From the NCBI RefSeq assembly GCF_001426665.1, contig NZ_LMEY01000001.1, forward strand, positions 871,000-934,999: a stretch of 64,000 nucleotides of DNA, in the 5' to 3' direction. The DNA is from Rhizobium sp. Root1334 (GTDB taxonomy: Bacteria; Pseudomonadota; Alphaproteobacteria; Rhizobiales; Rhizobiaceae). Positions within the stretch are counted from its first letter, which is position 1; each line of letters opens with the position of its first letter. The position numbers and the translations under genes are program-made. Shown piece by piece: positions 7,564-16,800 of the stretch. Under the pieces are notes generated by a model. It saw nothing but the letters and a program-made list of their open reading frames with translations. It was not told the origin of the DNA and searched no databases.

Positions 7564-8520
7564 ATGCTGCGTTACATCGCGACCCGTTTCGTCGTCTGGA
7601 TACCATCCGTCCTTCTTGTCATGCTCGGCGTTTACGCGCTGGCCTATTACGGCGCCGGCGACCCGATCAAGTTGATCTTCCTGCGCGCGCCCGGCGACGT
7701 TGCCTATAATCCCGAGCGCATCGAGGCGATCCGCGAAAGCGCTGGCCTCAACCGGCCGTTCCTCATCCAGTTCGGCAGCTATATCTGGAACCTGCTGCAC
7801 GGCAATTTCGGCAATTCGCTGAGCTCCGGCCGGTCCGTCTGGGCGATGATTTCGGCCGCGGCTCCCGTATCCTTCAAGCTGGCGCTCTGCTCCGTCATCC
7901 TGACCGCTGTCGTTGCCATTCCTCTCGGGCTGATCGCAGCGCTCAACCAGAACACCCGCACCGACTATGCCATTCTCGGCTCGGCGCTGTTTCTCTGGGC
8001 AATCCCGGCCTATGTCGCAGGCCCGATGCTGATGGTCATGCTGATCATGATCCTGCCGGGCTCCGCCGTACCCTATGGCTGGGGCGGTGTTTTCGACGTA
8101 CGCATCCTGCTGCCGCTGCTCGTTCTTTCCTTCCAGCCGATCGCGCTGATCGTGCGCCAGACCCGCGCCGCCGTGATTGAAGTTCTGTCGGAAGATTTCG
8201 TCCGTACTGCCCGGGCCAAGGGCGTGCCGGAAATGATGGTGGCACTGCGCCACATCCTGCGGCCGGTCCTGACGCCCGTTGTCACCCAGCTCGGCCTGAT
8301 CATGATCACCATCGTCAACGGCGCCATCTTCGTCGAGCTGGTCTTCGGCCTGCCCGGTCTTGGCCGCCTCACCGTTCAGGCGCTGACCAATACCGATTAT
8401 CCCGTCATCCTCGCCATCACGCTGATCGGCTCGTTCCTGGTGATGATCTCCAACCTGCTTGTCGATGTGCTCTATCCGTTACTCGACCCGCGCGCCAACG
8501 ATACAAGAAGGAGCCGCTGA
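7564..8520 (+). CDS. Opp/Dpp-type ABC permease (DppB-like)
   Basis: A 318-residue inner-membrane permease. It begins with the typical DppB start (MLRYIATRFVVWIPSVLLVM), has a periplasmic loop and about six membrane segments, and carries the cytoplasmic coupling segment around EDFVRTARAKGVPEMMV followed by RHILRPVLTP. It pairs with the DppC-like gene two bases downstream to form the channel of the importer. GGGAG lies about 6 bases before the start. As usual for this family, the sequence gives no direct hint about substrate; that must come from the binding protein and the enzymes around it. Confidence 0.92.
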   Translation: MLRYIATRFVVWIPSVLLVMLGVYALAYYGAGDPIKLIFLRAPGDVAYNPERIEAIRESAGLNRPFLIQFGSYIWNLLHGNFGNSLSSGRSVWAMISAAAPVSFKLALCSVILTAVVAIPLGLIAALNQNTRTDYAILGSALFLWAIPAYVAGPMLMVMLIMILPGSAVPYGWGGVFDVRILLPLLVLSFQPIALIVRQTRAAVIEVLSEDFVRTARAKGVPEMMVALRHILRPVLTPVVTQLGLIMITIVNGAIFVELVFGLPGLGRLTVQALTNTDYPVILAITLIGSFLVMISNLLVDVLYPLLDPRANDTRRSR

Positions 8521-8522
8521 CC

Positions 8523-9482
8523 ATGTCCGTCGTTCCCATGCCCGGCACCGCCGCCGAAATCGAACCACCCGTCAGCCTCTGGCGCGATGCCTGGCACCGG
8601 CTGCGCCGCAACAAGCTCGCGGTCTTCGGTCTCGCCGTCGTGGTCATCCTGGCTTTTACCGCATTGTTCGGGCCGTACCTGACGCCCTACGACTTCCTCA
8701 GCCAGGACCTGAATTCGCGTAACCTGGCCCCGTCCTTGTCGCATCTGTTCGGCACCGACGACCTCGGCCGCGATGTCTTCAGCCGCGTTGTCTACGGTAC
8801 GCGCACAGCGTTCCTCGTCGCCATCGTCGTCACCTTCATTGCTGTGGTGATCGGCGTAACGCTCGGCGCCTTGGCGGGCTTCTTCGGCGGATGGCTGGAC
8901 CGGATCGTCATGTGGCTGACCGACATGACCATGTCGATCCCCAACCTTCTGCTTGTCGTCGTCATCAATGCCTCGCTGAAATCGCCAATCACCAGCTGGA
9001 TGGAAAGCCGCTACCTCGCAACGCTCAATCCGGTCTACCGCGAAACCATCTGGGTGGATTTCCTGCTGGTTTTCGGCTCGATGGCGTTGATCTCCTGGCC
9101 GCCCTATGCCCGTCTCGTCCGCGCCCAGGTTCTGTCGATCCGCTCGCGGCCTTATATCACCGCAGCCCAGGCGCTGGGGCTGACCAACCGCATCATCCTG
9201 ATGCGCTATGTCGTGCCGAATGCGCTGGGTCCGCTGATCGTCGCCGTCAGCGCCGGTCTCGGCACCGCCATGGTTCTGGAAAGCGCCTTCTCGTTCCTCG
9301 GCGTCGGCGTCAACCCGCCGACTCCGAGCTGGGGCAACATGATCTCCGACGGCCTGCGCGTGTGGCAGCATTATCCGCATCTGCTGGCAGCACCTGCCGC
9401 AGTCCTCGGCCTTGCCTCCGTCGCCTTCTCCTTCCTCGGCGACGGCCTCAACGATGCCCTCAATCCGCGCGGAGCGAAGTGA
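8523..9482 (+). CDS. Opp/Dpp-type ABC permease (DppC-like)
   Basis: A 319-residue permease with the OppC N-terminal region (WRDAWHRLRRNKLAVFGLAV, cytoplasmic then first membrane helix), the LGTDDLGRD-like segment seen here as FGTDDLGRDVFSR, and the coupling helix region (YITAAQALGLTNRIILMRYV). Six membrane segments are predicted. A ribosome site (AAGGAG) lies in the end of the preceding gene, two bases away. Its stop overlaps the ATG of the first ATPase by one base (TGATG), so translation is coupled. Confidence 0.92.
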   Translation: MSVVPMPGTAAEIEPPVSLWRDAWHRLRRNKLAVFGLAVVVILAFTALFGPYLTPYDFLSQDLNSRNLAPSLSHLFGTDDLGRDVFSRVVYGTRTAFLVAIVVTFIAVVIGVTLGALAGFFGGWLDRIVMWLTDMTMSIPNLLLVVVINASLKSPITSWMESRYLATLNPVYRETIWVDFLLVFGSMALISWPPYARLVRAQVLSIRSRPYITAAQALGLTNRIILMRYVVPNALGPLIVAVSAGLGTAMVLESAFSFLGVGVNPPTPSWGNMISDGLRVWQHYPHLLAAPAAVLGLASVAFSFLGDGLNDALNPRGAK

Positions 9483-10516
9483 TGATGATGGCCAACGATA
9501 TCCGCCCAGAACCATCGGCCAAGACCGGCGAGCGCCTGCTCGACGTCAAGGGCTTGACCATCGAGATCGACACCCGCAATGGTCCTGCCACCATCGTCGA
9601 TGGCATCGACCTGCACGTGAACAAGGGCGAGACCCTTGGCATCGTCGGCGAATCCGGCTGCGGCAAGAGCCTGACCATGCTTAGCATGATGCGGCTTCTG
9701 CCCAACAAGATCAAAGTCACCAAGGGCGAAGCCAATTTTGCCGGGCGTGACCTGCAGAAAATGTCGAATTCGGACCTGCGAAAGGTGCGCGGTGGCGATG
9801 TCGGCTTCATTTTCCAGGATCCGATGACCTCGCTCAATCCGGTGATGCGCATCGGCCAGCAGTTGGCCGAGCCGCTGATCTATCACCGCGGCATGTCGAA
9901 GGCGGAGGCACGCAAGCGGGCAGGCGAACTTTTGAAGCTTGTCGGTATTCCCGGCGCCGAAGATCGTCTCGACGCCTATCCGCATGAACTCTCCGGCGGT
10001 ATGCGCCAGCGCGTGATGATCGCCATCGGCCTTGCCTGCAATCCGCAGCTTTTGATCGCCGACGAGCCGACCACCGCGCTGGACGTGACGATCCAGGCGC
10101 AGATCGTCGATCTGGTGAAGGACCTGCGCGACAAGCTCGGCATGTCGGTTGTCTGGATCACCCATGATCTGGCGCTGATCGCCGGTCTGGTCGACCGCAT
10201 CAACGTGCTCTATGCCGGCACGGTGGTCGAGGACGCACCGGTCGATGCGTTGTTTGCCAATCCGAGCCACCCCTATACGCAAGGGCTGCTCGCCTCGATC
10301 CCGAAACTGTCCGACGAGCGATCGACGCGTCTCAGTTCCATCGGCGGCACACCGCCAGAACCCGGCCGCCGCCCAAAAGGCTGTCCGTTCGCGCCGCGCT
10401 GTCCGCTGGCGGAAGCGATCTGTCATGAGCGCGTTCCGTCCCTGGAAGGCCTTGGCCAAAACGGCGCGCACCGTGTCGCCTGCTTCGTCGCCCAAAGAAA
10501 ATTGGAGGCCGCGTGA
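9482..10516 (+). CDS. Opp/Dpp-type ABC ATPase 1 (DppD-like)
   Basis: A 344-residue ATPase with Walker [10 protein letters not shown]-loop [12 protein letters not shown], signature LSGGMRQRV, Walker [13 protein letters not shown] and H-loop WITHD. The C-terminal extension carries the oligopeptide-type Cys cluster ([14 protein letters not shown]), which in DppD homologues binds an Fe-S cluster. Three consecutive ATGs (9482, 9485, 9488) make the exact start uncertain; the first is coupled to the stop of the permease gene. It forms the energising heterodimer with the next gene. Confidence 0.92.
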   Translation: MMMANDIRPEPSAKTGERLLDVKGLTIEIDTRNGPATIVDGIDLHVNKGETLGIVGESGCGKSLTMLSMMRLLPNKIKVTKGEANFAGRDLQKMSNSDLRKVRGGDVGFIFQDPMTSLNPVMRIGQQLAEPLIYHRGMSKAEARKRAGELLKLVGIPGAEDRLDAYPHELSGGMRQRVMIAIGLACNPQLLIADEPTTALDVTIQAQIVDLVKDLRDKLGMSVVWITHDLALIAGLVDRINVLYAGTVVEDAPVDALFANPSHPYTQGLLASIPKLSDERSTRLSSIGGTPPEPGRRPKGCPFAPRCPLAEAICHERVPSLEGLGQNGAHRVACFVAQRKLEAA

Positions 10517-11508
10517 TGGGTGCTCAGCCGCTGATGCGCATCGAAAATCTGGTCAAACACTTCCACGTCCGGCTCGGCGCGTTCGGGGAGCGGGCCGCCA
10601 CCGTGCATGCGCTTGATGATATCACCTTCGATATTCTGGAAGGTGAGACCTTGAGCCTTGTCGGGGAATCCGGCTGCGGCAAGTCCACCACCGGCTTCAC
10701 CCTGCTCAATCTGCACCGGGCCACCGAAGGCAAGGTGATTTATCAGGGCAAGAATATCGTCGAACTCGGCGAAAAGGCCATGCGGCCCTATCGCCGCCAA
10801 TTGCAGATCGTCTTCCAGGACCCCTATTCGACGCTCAACCCGCGCATGACCATTGGCGAAGCCGTCGGCGAACCGATCCTGTTTCACAAGCTTGCCACCA
10901 AGGCCGAGCTGAAGGACCGGATCGCGACACTGCTTGCCGATGTCGGCCTGCCGCCACGCTTTGCCTCCCGCTATCCGCACGAACTGTCCGGTGGCCAGCG
11001 CCAGCGCGTGGCGATCGCCCGGGCGCTCGCTTGCCAGCCGAAATTCATCGTCTGCGACGAGGCGATCTCGGCGCTCGACGTTTCCGTGCAGGCGCAGATC
11101 ATCAACCTGCTGCTTGATCTGCAGCAGAAATACGGACTGACCTATCTGTTCATCGCCCATGATCTCGCCGTCGTCCGCCATATCAGCGACCGCGTCGGCG
11201 TCATGTATCTCGGGCGTCTTGCCGAACTGGCCACCCGCGAGGAATTGTTCGAGCACCCATTACACCCCTATACCAAGGCCCTTCTCTCAGCCGTACCGGA
11301 GGCCGATCCGGCGCATGAGCGCAGCCGCCAACGGCAGATCCTGCAGGGCGACGTGCCAAGCCCGCTATCTCCGCCATCCGGCTGCCGCTTCCACACTCGT
11401 TGCCCCATCGCTATGGAGATCTGTGCCAAGGCGGTGCCGGAATGGAGGGAGGCCCGCGCAGGCCATATGGTCGCCTGTCACGCCGTCACCGAGGGCCTGC
11501 CCGGATGA
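10516..11508 (+). CDS. Opp/Dpp-type ABC ATPase 2 (DppF-like)
   Basis: A 330-residue ATPase with Walker [11 protein letters not shown]-loop IVFQDPYSTLNP, signature LSGGQRQRVAIARAL, Walker B FIVCDEAISALD and H-loop FIAHD. The C-terminal Cys-containing OppF-type extension (CRFHTRCPIAMEIC) is present. The start at 10516 overlaps the previous stop by one base (TGATG) and has GGAGG within the end of that gene; a GTG three bases earlier is possible. Its own end overlaps the kinase start by four bases (ATGA), so importer and kinase are translated as a unit. Confidence 0.92.
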   Translation: MGAQPLMRIENLVKHFHVRLGAFGERAATVHALDDITFDILEGETLSLVGESGCGKSTTGFTLLNLHRATEGKVIYQGKNIVELGEKAMRPYRRQLQIVFQDPYSTLNPRMTIGEAVGEPILFHKLATKAELKDRIATLLADVGLPPRFASRYPHELSGGQRQRVAIARALACQPKFIVCDEAISALDVSVQAQIINLLLDLQQKYGLTYLFIAHDLAVVRHISDRVGVMYLGRLAELATREELFEHPLHPYTKALLSAVPEADPAHERSRQRQILQGDVPSPLSPPSGCRFHTRCPIAMEICAKAVPEWREARAGHMVACHAVTEGLPG

Positions 11509-12605
11509 CGCTGCAAGCCGCCATCATTGCCGACGACCTGACAGGCGCGCTCGATACCGGAACACCCTTTGTCGAAGCAGGCCTGAAGGTGGCGGTGGCG
11601 ATCGACATCGAAGCCGTGGCCGAAGCGCTGGCGCGCGATCCAGATGTGGTCGTGATCAGCACCGCATCACGGGCGCTTTCGGCTGACGAAGCGGCGCGCA
11701 AAGTGCAGGCAGCTGTTGCCGCGCTGGGCTCGGTCATGCCACCCATTTTGTTCAAGAAGATCGATTCCCGGCTGAAGGGCAATGTCGCGGCGGAAAGCCT
11801 GGCGCTTGCGGAAGTTGCCGCCCGAAGCCGGATCGTCGTGGCGCCGGCCATTCCGGATCAGCAACGCTTCACTATTGATGGCGCCGTCACCGGCCGGGGC
11901 GTCGACACACCACTGCCGATCCACCTCTTGTTCCCTACCGGCGCGCTTGCGGTTGATGTTCATGATGCCCGTACCGATGCCGATCTGGATGATCTCGTTC
12001 GGCAAGCCAACTGGTCAACCGTGATCGCCGTCGGCGCGCGCGGCCTGGGGAGCGCCCTCGCCCGTTGGCTGACCATTGCAAACACCCCTGCTCCATCATT
12101 GTCACTGTCATCAAAGACGTTGTTCGCCTTCGGATCCCGTGATCCGATTACATCGGCGCAGATCAACCATCTCGCCGACCATCGCCACCTCGCAGCGATC
12201 GCCGATGCGCCTGCAGGCGAGCTGTCTGCACATGATATCCTCGCACTTCCAGCCGTGGCACGATGCTCCGGCGCACAGACCTCCAGTCCCCAACAGGTCG
12301 TTGCCCGCTTTGCCGACGGCATCCGGCATGTGGTAGAGAAAACACGGCCTGACATGTTGATGCTGGGCGGCGGCGATACCGCCCTGGCAATCCTGAAAGC
12401 GCTCGGTGCCAGTGTGCTGACCCCCAATGGCGAGATCGAAGCGGGCATTCCCTGGTTTCAGATCGAAAGCACCGACGGCGGGACAATCAATTGCGCGGTC
12501 AAATCGGGGGGCTTCGGGACGATCGATTCTTTGCTAAAACTCATTCCCGAGAATCGGTTAAGTCAAACAACATCCTCTCTGACAAGGATCGAAAAACAGG
12601 CGTGA
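11505..12605 (+). CDS. DUF1537 four-carbon acid sugar kinase (threonate/erythronate kinase-like)
   Basis: A 366-residue member of the four-carbon acid sugar kinase family. The N-terminal substrate domain has ADDLTGALDTGTPF (residues 9-22) and KKIDSRLKGN. The C-terminal nucleotide domain has GGGDTALAIL and the late KSGGFG loop, close to the family's SGNFG. Known members phosphorylate D-threonate, L-threonate, D-erythronate or related oxo acids at O4, and the product is used by PdxA2 or by related dehydrogenase/isomerase systems. It is somewhat shorter than the usual 400-430 residues. The start overlaps the ATPase stop (ATGA) and the stop overlaps the regulator start (TGATG). With the PdxA2-like enzyme in the facing operon it makes a complete threonate-type branch. 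Confidence 0.85.
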   Translation: MTLQAAIIADDLTGALDTGTPFVEAGLKVAVAIDIEAVAEALARDPDVVVISTASRALSADEAARKVQAAVAALGSVMPPILFKKIDSRLKGNVAAESLALAEVAARSRIVVAPAIPDQQRFTIDGAVTGRGVDTPLPIHLLFPTGALAVDVHDARTDADLDDLVRQANWSTVIAVGARGLGSALARWLTIANTPAPSLSLSSKTLFAFGSRDPITSAQINHLADHRHLAAIADAPAGELSAHDILALPAVARCSGAQTSSPQQVVARFADGIRHVVEKTRPDMLMLGGGDTALAILKALGASVLTPNGEIEAGIPWFQIESTDGGTINCAVKSGGFGTIDSLLKLIPENRLSQTTSSLTRIEKQA

Positions 12606-13372
12606 TGAAGAAAATGGCGCAGGATGTCCCCGCAGTCGAAGAGCCCGGCCCAAACGCCAAACCGGAGCGTGCTAAATCCGTGCGCCTGGTTGATCGCGTC
12701 GCTGACCAATTGCGTGAGCGTATCCGTTCCGGCAATTATCCGCCGGACTCGCGCCTGCCCGGGGAACATGAACTGGCATCTATCATGGGCGTTTCCCGGC
12801 CGATCGTGCGCGATGCGCTGGGACGATTGCGCGAAGAGGACATGGTCTATTCACGCCAGGGAGCCGGCACCTTCGTCAGCGCCCAGGCATCCCCGGCCAC
12901 GCACCTCGCCTATTCGCCAGTCAAGACAATTGCTGACATCCAGCGCTGCTATGAGTTCCGCCTGACAATTGAACCGGCCGCCGCCTTTTTCGCCGCCCAG
13001 CGGCGCGACGAAGCCGCCATCCTGAAGATCGCCGCCGCCCTTGCCGACTTGCGCGAAGCGACAAGCCATCAGTTGCATCGCACCGACGCCGACTTCGTTT
13101 TCCACAGGAGTGTGACGGAGGCCGCCAACAATCATTATTACACTGCCTCCATCGAAGCTCTGAAGCCTCACATCGCCGTCGGCATGCATCTGCATGGCTT
13201 GTCGCTGATGGGCCCCCGTCTTGGACTGGAAAAGGTCTTCGACGAGCACAATGCCATCTATCAGGCGATCGCCGATGGGCGCGCAGACGATGCGCAGAAG
13301 GCCATGCGCCTCCACCTCGAAGGCTCCCGCAACCGCCTGTTCGAGGACCGCGTGCTGGACCTATCCTTCTGA
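12605..13372 (+). CDS. GntR-family regulator, FadR/FCD type
   Basis: A 255-residue transcription factor. A winged helix-turn-helix occupies about residues 25-95 (ADQLRERIRSGNYPPDSRLP, then ELASIMGVSRPIVRDALGRL and QGAGTFV). The all-helical FCD ligand domain follows, with family-typical metal/ligand positions (DADFVFHRSV, and His in MRLHLEGSRN). FCD proteins sense sugar acids and other carboxylates. It is the last gene of the importer operon and translationally coupled to the kinase, so it is probably autoregulated. Likely targets are the palindrome at 5541-5553 and perhaps the operator at 2965-2981. It is expected to be a repressor relieved by a pathway intermediate. Confidence 0.88.
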   Translation: MKKMAQDVPAVEEPGPNAKPERAKSVRLVDRVADQLRERIRSGNYPPDSRLPGEHELASIMGVSRPIVRDALGRLREEDMVYSRQGAGTFVSAQASPATHLAYSPVKTIADIQRCYEFRLTIEPAAAFFAAQRRDEAAILKIAAALADLREATSHQLHRTDADFVFHRSVTEAANNHYYTASIEALKPHIAVGMHLHGLSLMGPRLGLEKVFDEHNAIYQAIADGRADDAQKAMRLHLEGSRNRLFEDRVLDLSF

Positions 13373-13388
13373 CCAGACGGAAAGGAAG

Positions 13389-13408
13389 AGGCCGGCGCTT
13401 CGGCTTTT
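13389..13408 (+). terminator. possible terminator after the catabolic operon
   Basis: A short stem (AGGCCG, 13389-13394, with CGGCTT, 13401-13406, one G-T pair) is followed by TT. It lies 16 bases after the regulator stop. Weak, but in the right place. Confidence 0.3.
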
Positions 13409-13863
13409 CGTGTTTAGAAAAACACTGTCAGTCGCGATCAACCTGGACATCCTACACGACGCGCGCGTCACCAAACTTGGCGTTTGAATTTCGACCTGGG
13501 CTATTGTATTCCATGGGAATTCTAACGGCCAAAATTGTGATCACCTTTTTAAAACGACAATCATTGCTCATAATTCATAGACATATCCGACCAATGATGC
13601 CCAATGCGCCTTTCTGGCAACAGGTCCTCCAAAACGATTACCGCCTGACTTGATAATTGTCTTGGGGCCCACCATGCGCCGTGTATGTTCCCAGGAGAGG
13701 GGTTGAAACCTCGTGAACATGATTTAAAAAGCCACTAATATAGCTGACACCAAAGCAATGACGAGATGATCTGCGGACCCGGAGAAGAAGTTCCAATTGC
13801 TTTTTCGCGTATCAAGTGCAATCAGCAAGACAACTTACAGCAATCTAGAACGTTCGAGAAAAT
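13409..13863. other. 455-base non-coding region ahead of rkpA
   Basis: No credible gene. The region is markedly AT-rich for this genome and must contain the rkpA promoter. The best pair I see is TTGAAA (13703-13708) and TAAAAA (13725-13730) with a 16-base spacer, which is not strong. No ribosome site better than weak precedes the rkpA ATG. A small RNA cannot be excluded. Confidence 0.35.
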
Positions 13864-16800
13864 ATGACAGTTGAAATCATAGGGCGCGCATGTCTCGCCC
13901 CTGGAGCGAATTCGCCACAGGCGTTGTTTCGAGTTTTGCGCCAGGGCAAATGCACGGTCACGCGCATTCCGTCTGATCGTTGGGACCTTGCGCGCTTTTG
14001 GCATCCCGTCATCGGCAATCCGGGCAAGACCTATTCCTTCGCCGCCGGGGTGCTCGACAGCATTTATGATTTCGATCCGGCAGTCTTCGGCATGTCGCAG
14101 CGCGAAGCCATGCACATGGACCCGCAACAGCGGGTTTTGCTGCAACTGGCTTGGCGCGCGCTCGAAGATGCCAACATCTCGATCCCTTCGCTGCACGGTG
14201 AAAATGTCGGTGTTTATATTGGTGCGTCGAACCTCGACCACGCCAATCTCACCGTCGAGGATCCGGCCGCCGCCGGCCCCTACTTCATGACTGGAAACAC
14301 GCTCTCGATCGTTTCCAACCGTATTTCCCATATTTTCGGTCTGAGCGGACCGAGCATGACGGTCGATACCGCCTGCTCCTCGTCGCTGGTCGCGCTCGAT
14401 CAGGCGATGAGGGCACTGAATGCAGGCGAAATCGACACTGCTATCGTCGGCGGCGTCAGTATTCTTGCCCACCCGCTGCCGTTTGTCGGGTTTGCGCAGG
14501 CGCGCATGCTATCCCCGGAAGGGCTTTGCCGCGCCTATGACAATGATGGTGCCGGCTATGTCCGCGCCGAAGGCGGTGTCGTGTTCGTTCTGCGCCGGTC
14601 CGACAGGGCACGGCAGGAAAAGGACCGCAGCTACGCCAAGATCGTCGCGACCGGCGTCAATTCTGCCGGACGCACCAATGGTATTTCCCTGCCATCGCGC
14701 GAGGCCCAGGCCAATTTGTTGCGCTCCATCTATGAAGGCAACAATATCGATTCCAACCAGGTTGCCTTCGTCGAAGGCCACGGGACAGGTACCAAGGTCG
14801 GCGACCCCTCCGAAGTCTGGTCAATCGGCACGGTGATCGGCGCCAACCGGCGTGCGCCGGTACCGATCGGTTCGATCAAGTCAAACATTGGCCACACGGA
14901 ACCGGCGTCCGGCCTGTTCGGCATGCTTAAGGCCGTCATGGCACTTGAGAACAACTACCTGCCGGCATCGCTGCATTTCGAAACCCCCAACGAGAACATC
15001 GATTTCGACGGGTTGAACGTGCGCGTTACCGCAAACCCGATCGAACTGCTGCGCGGCAAGCGCGCCCGTCTTGCCGGGATCAACTCCTTCGGTTTTGGCG
15101 GCGCCAATGCTCACGTCGTCATCAGCGATCCGGATCCCGTCCAGGAAGAACGCAGCCGCAACAACGCGGCTGGCCATGTCTTCATGGCAAGCGCCCATAC
15201 CGCCCATAGCCTCGAGGAGTTGCTGAAGTCGTACAAGTCGACGTTCGCCAAAACCTCAAAGGATGAAGCTCGGACTGTAATCGCCGCGTCCGGTGTCAAC
15301 CGCACGCAGATGCGCCACCGTTTTGCGGCGCGCAGCGATCATCCGGAAGACATCATCCGCGCCATTGCCAGCCATCTCGAAAAGCCAGCCTCCGATATCG
15401 GTGAAACCGGTGAAGCCGTAACGAAGGATGCGAAGGTTGCGTTCGTATTCTCCGGCAACGGTTCCCAGTGGGCCGGCATGGGGGTTGAGGCCTTCCGCGA
15501 AAACCTGCATTTCCGCCAGTGTTTCACCTCGGTCAGCGCGCTGTTCAAGTTCCATTCGGACATCGTTCTAACCGACCTGCTGACAGACCCGGATCTGGAC
15601 AAGAAGCTTTCCGACACGAAATTCGCCCAGCCGCTATTGTTCGCCGTCCAGGCAGCATTGTCGGATTCGCTTGTTGCCATGGGCATCAAGCCGACGGCGG
15701 TATTTGGTCATTCCGTCGGTGAAATCGCTGCAGCTTACGCGGCCGGCGCTCTCTCGCTCGTTGACGCCGTTTCGATCGTTGCCAAGCGCTCGCTGCACCA
15801 GGACCTTCTGGCTGGCCAAGGCACCATGGCCGCCGCCATGCTCGGCGAAGAGGCCGCAAATGCCTTCGCCAAGTCCCGCGGACTTGAGCAGATCTGTGTG
15901 GCTGCGATCAACGCGCACAACTCGGTAACGATCTCCGGCCCGGCACACGAAGTTTCCGCCTTCCGCGATGCCGCACGCAAGGCGAAGATTCCCGTTCAAA
16001 TTCTCGATATCAACTATCCGTTCCACCACCCGATCATCGATCGCGCCAAGAAGGCCTTCCTCGCCGATATTCCGGACATCGCGCCGCGCAAATCGGAACT
16101 TGCCTATCTGTCGACCGTCACCGGCGAGCGGATGGATGGTACGCAACTGGATCCGGATTACTGGTGGAAGAACGTCCGCGAACCGGTCCGTTTCCAGGCA
16201 GCGACCGAAGCTGCCATCGAACTCGGCTGCAGCCTGTTCATTGAAATCTCCCCGCGGCCGATTCTATCGTCCTATCTCAAGGAAACGGTCAAGCAGGCGT
16301 CGATCCCCGGCACGGTCGTTGCGACCCTGTTGCGTGACGCCGGCGAAAAAGGTCAGGATCCCATTTCGCGTGCAATGGCGCGTGCGATTGCGCATGGTGC
16401 CGCCTTCGATGAAGCGCGCCTGTTTGGCAAGCGCAATGCGTTCGTGAGCCTACCAAGCCTGCCGTTTGAACTGGCCGAACTGCGTCCGGCATCGACAAGC
16501 GACGCCACCGACGTGTTCGGCCGTGGTGCAAAAACACCTTATACGCTGGCTGGCTGGCGGAGCGACCTCAATAGCGGCAGCTGGAAGAACCACGTCGACG
16601 CGCATCTGTTCCCTGATCTGGCGGAACACATCGTCGACGGCAAGGCTATCCTGCCAGGCAGCGGTTTCATCGAGATCGCCATTTCCGCCGCGCAGCAATA
16701 CTATGGTACCACAGAGGTCGATATCACCAATCTGGAGATTGTGCGGCCGCTGGAGCTTGCCGACAATCGGATGATGGAACTTTCGACCATCCTGTCTCCA

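Noticed and set aside
8891-9481. N-terminal extension of the first Opp ATPase frame
   Set aside because: It runs through the preceding permease gene; the ABC protein proper starts at the ATG overlapping the permease stop.
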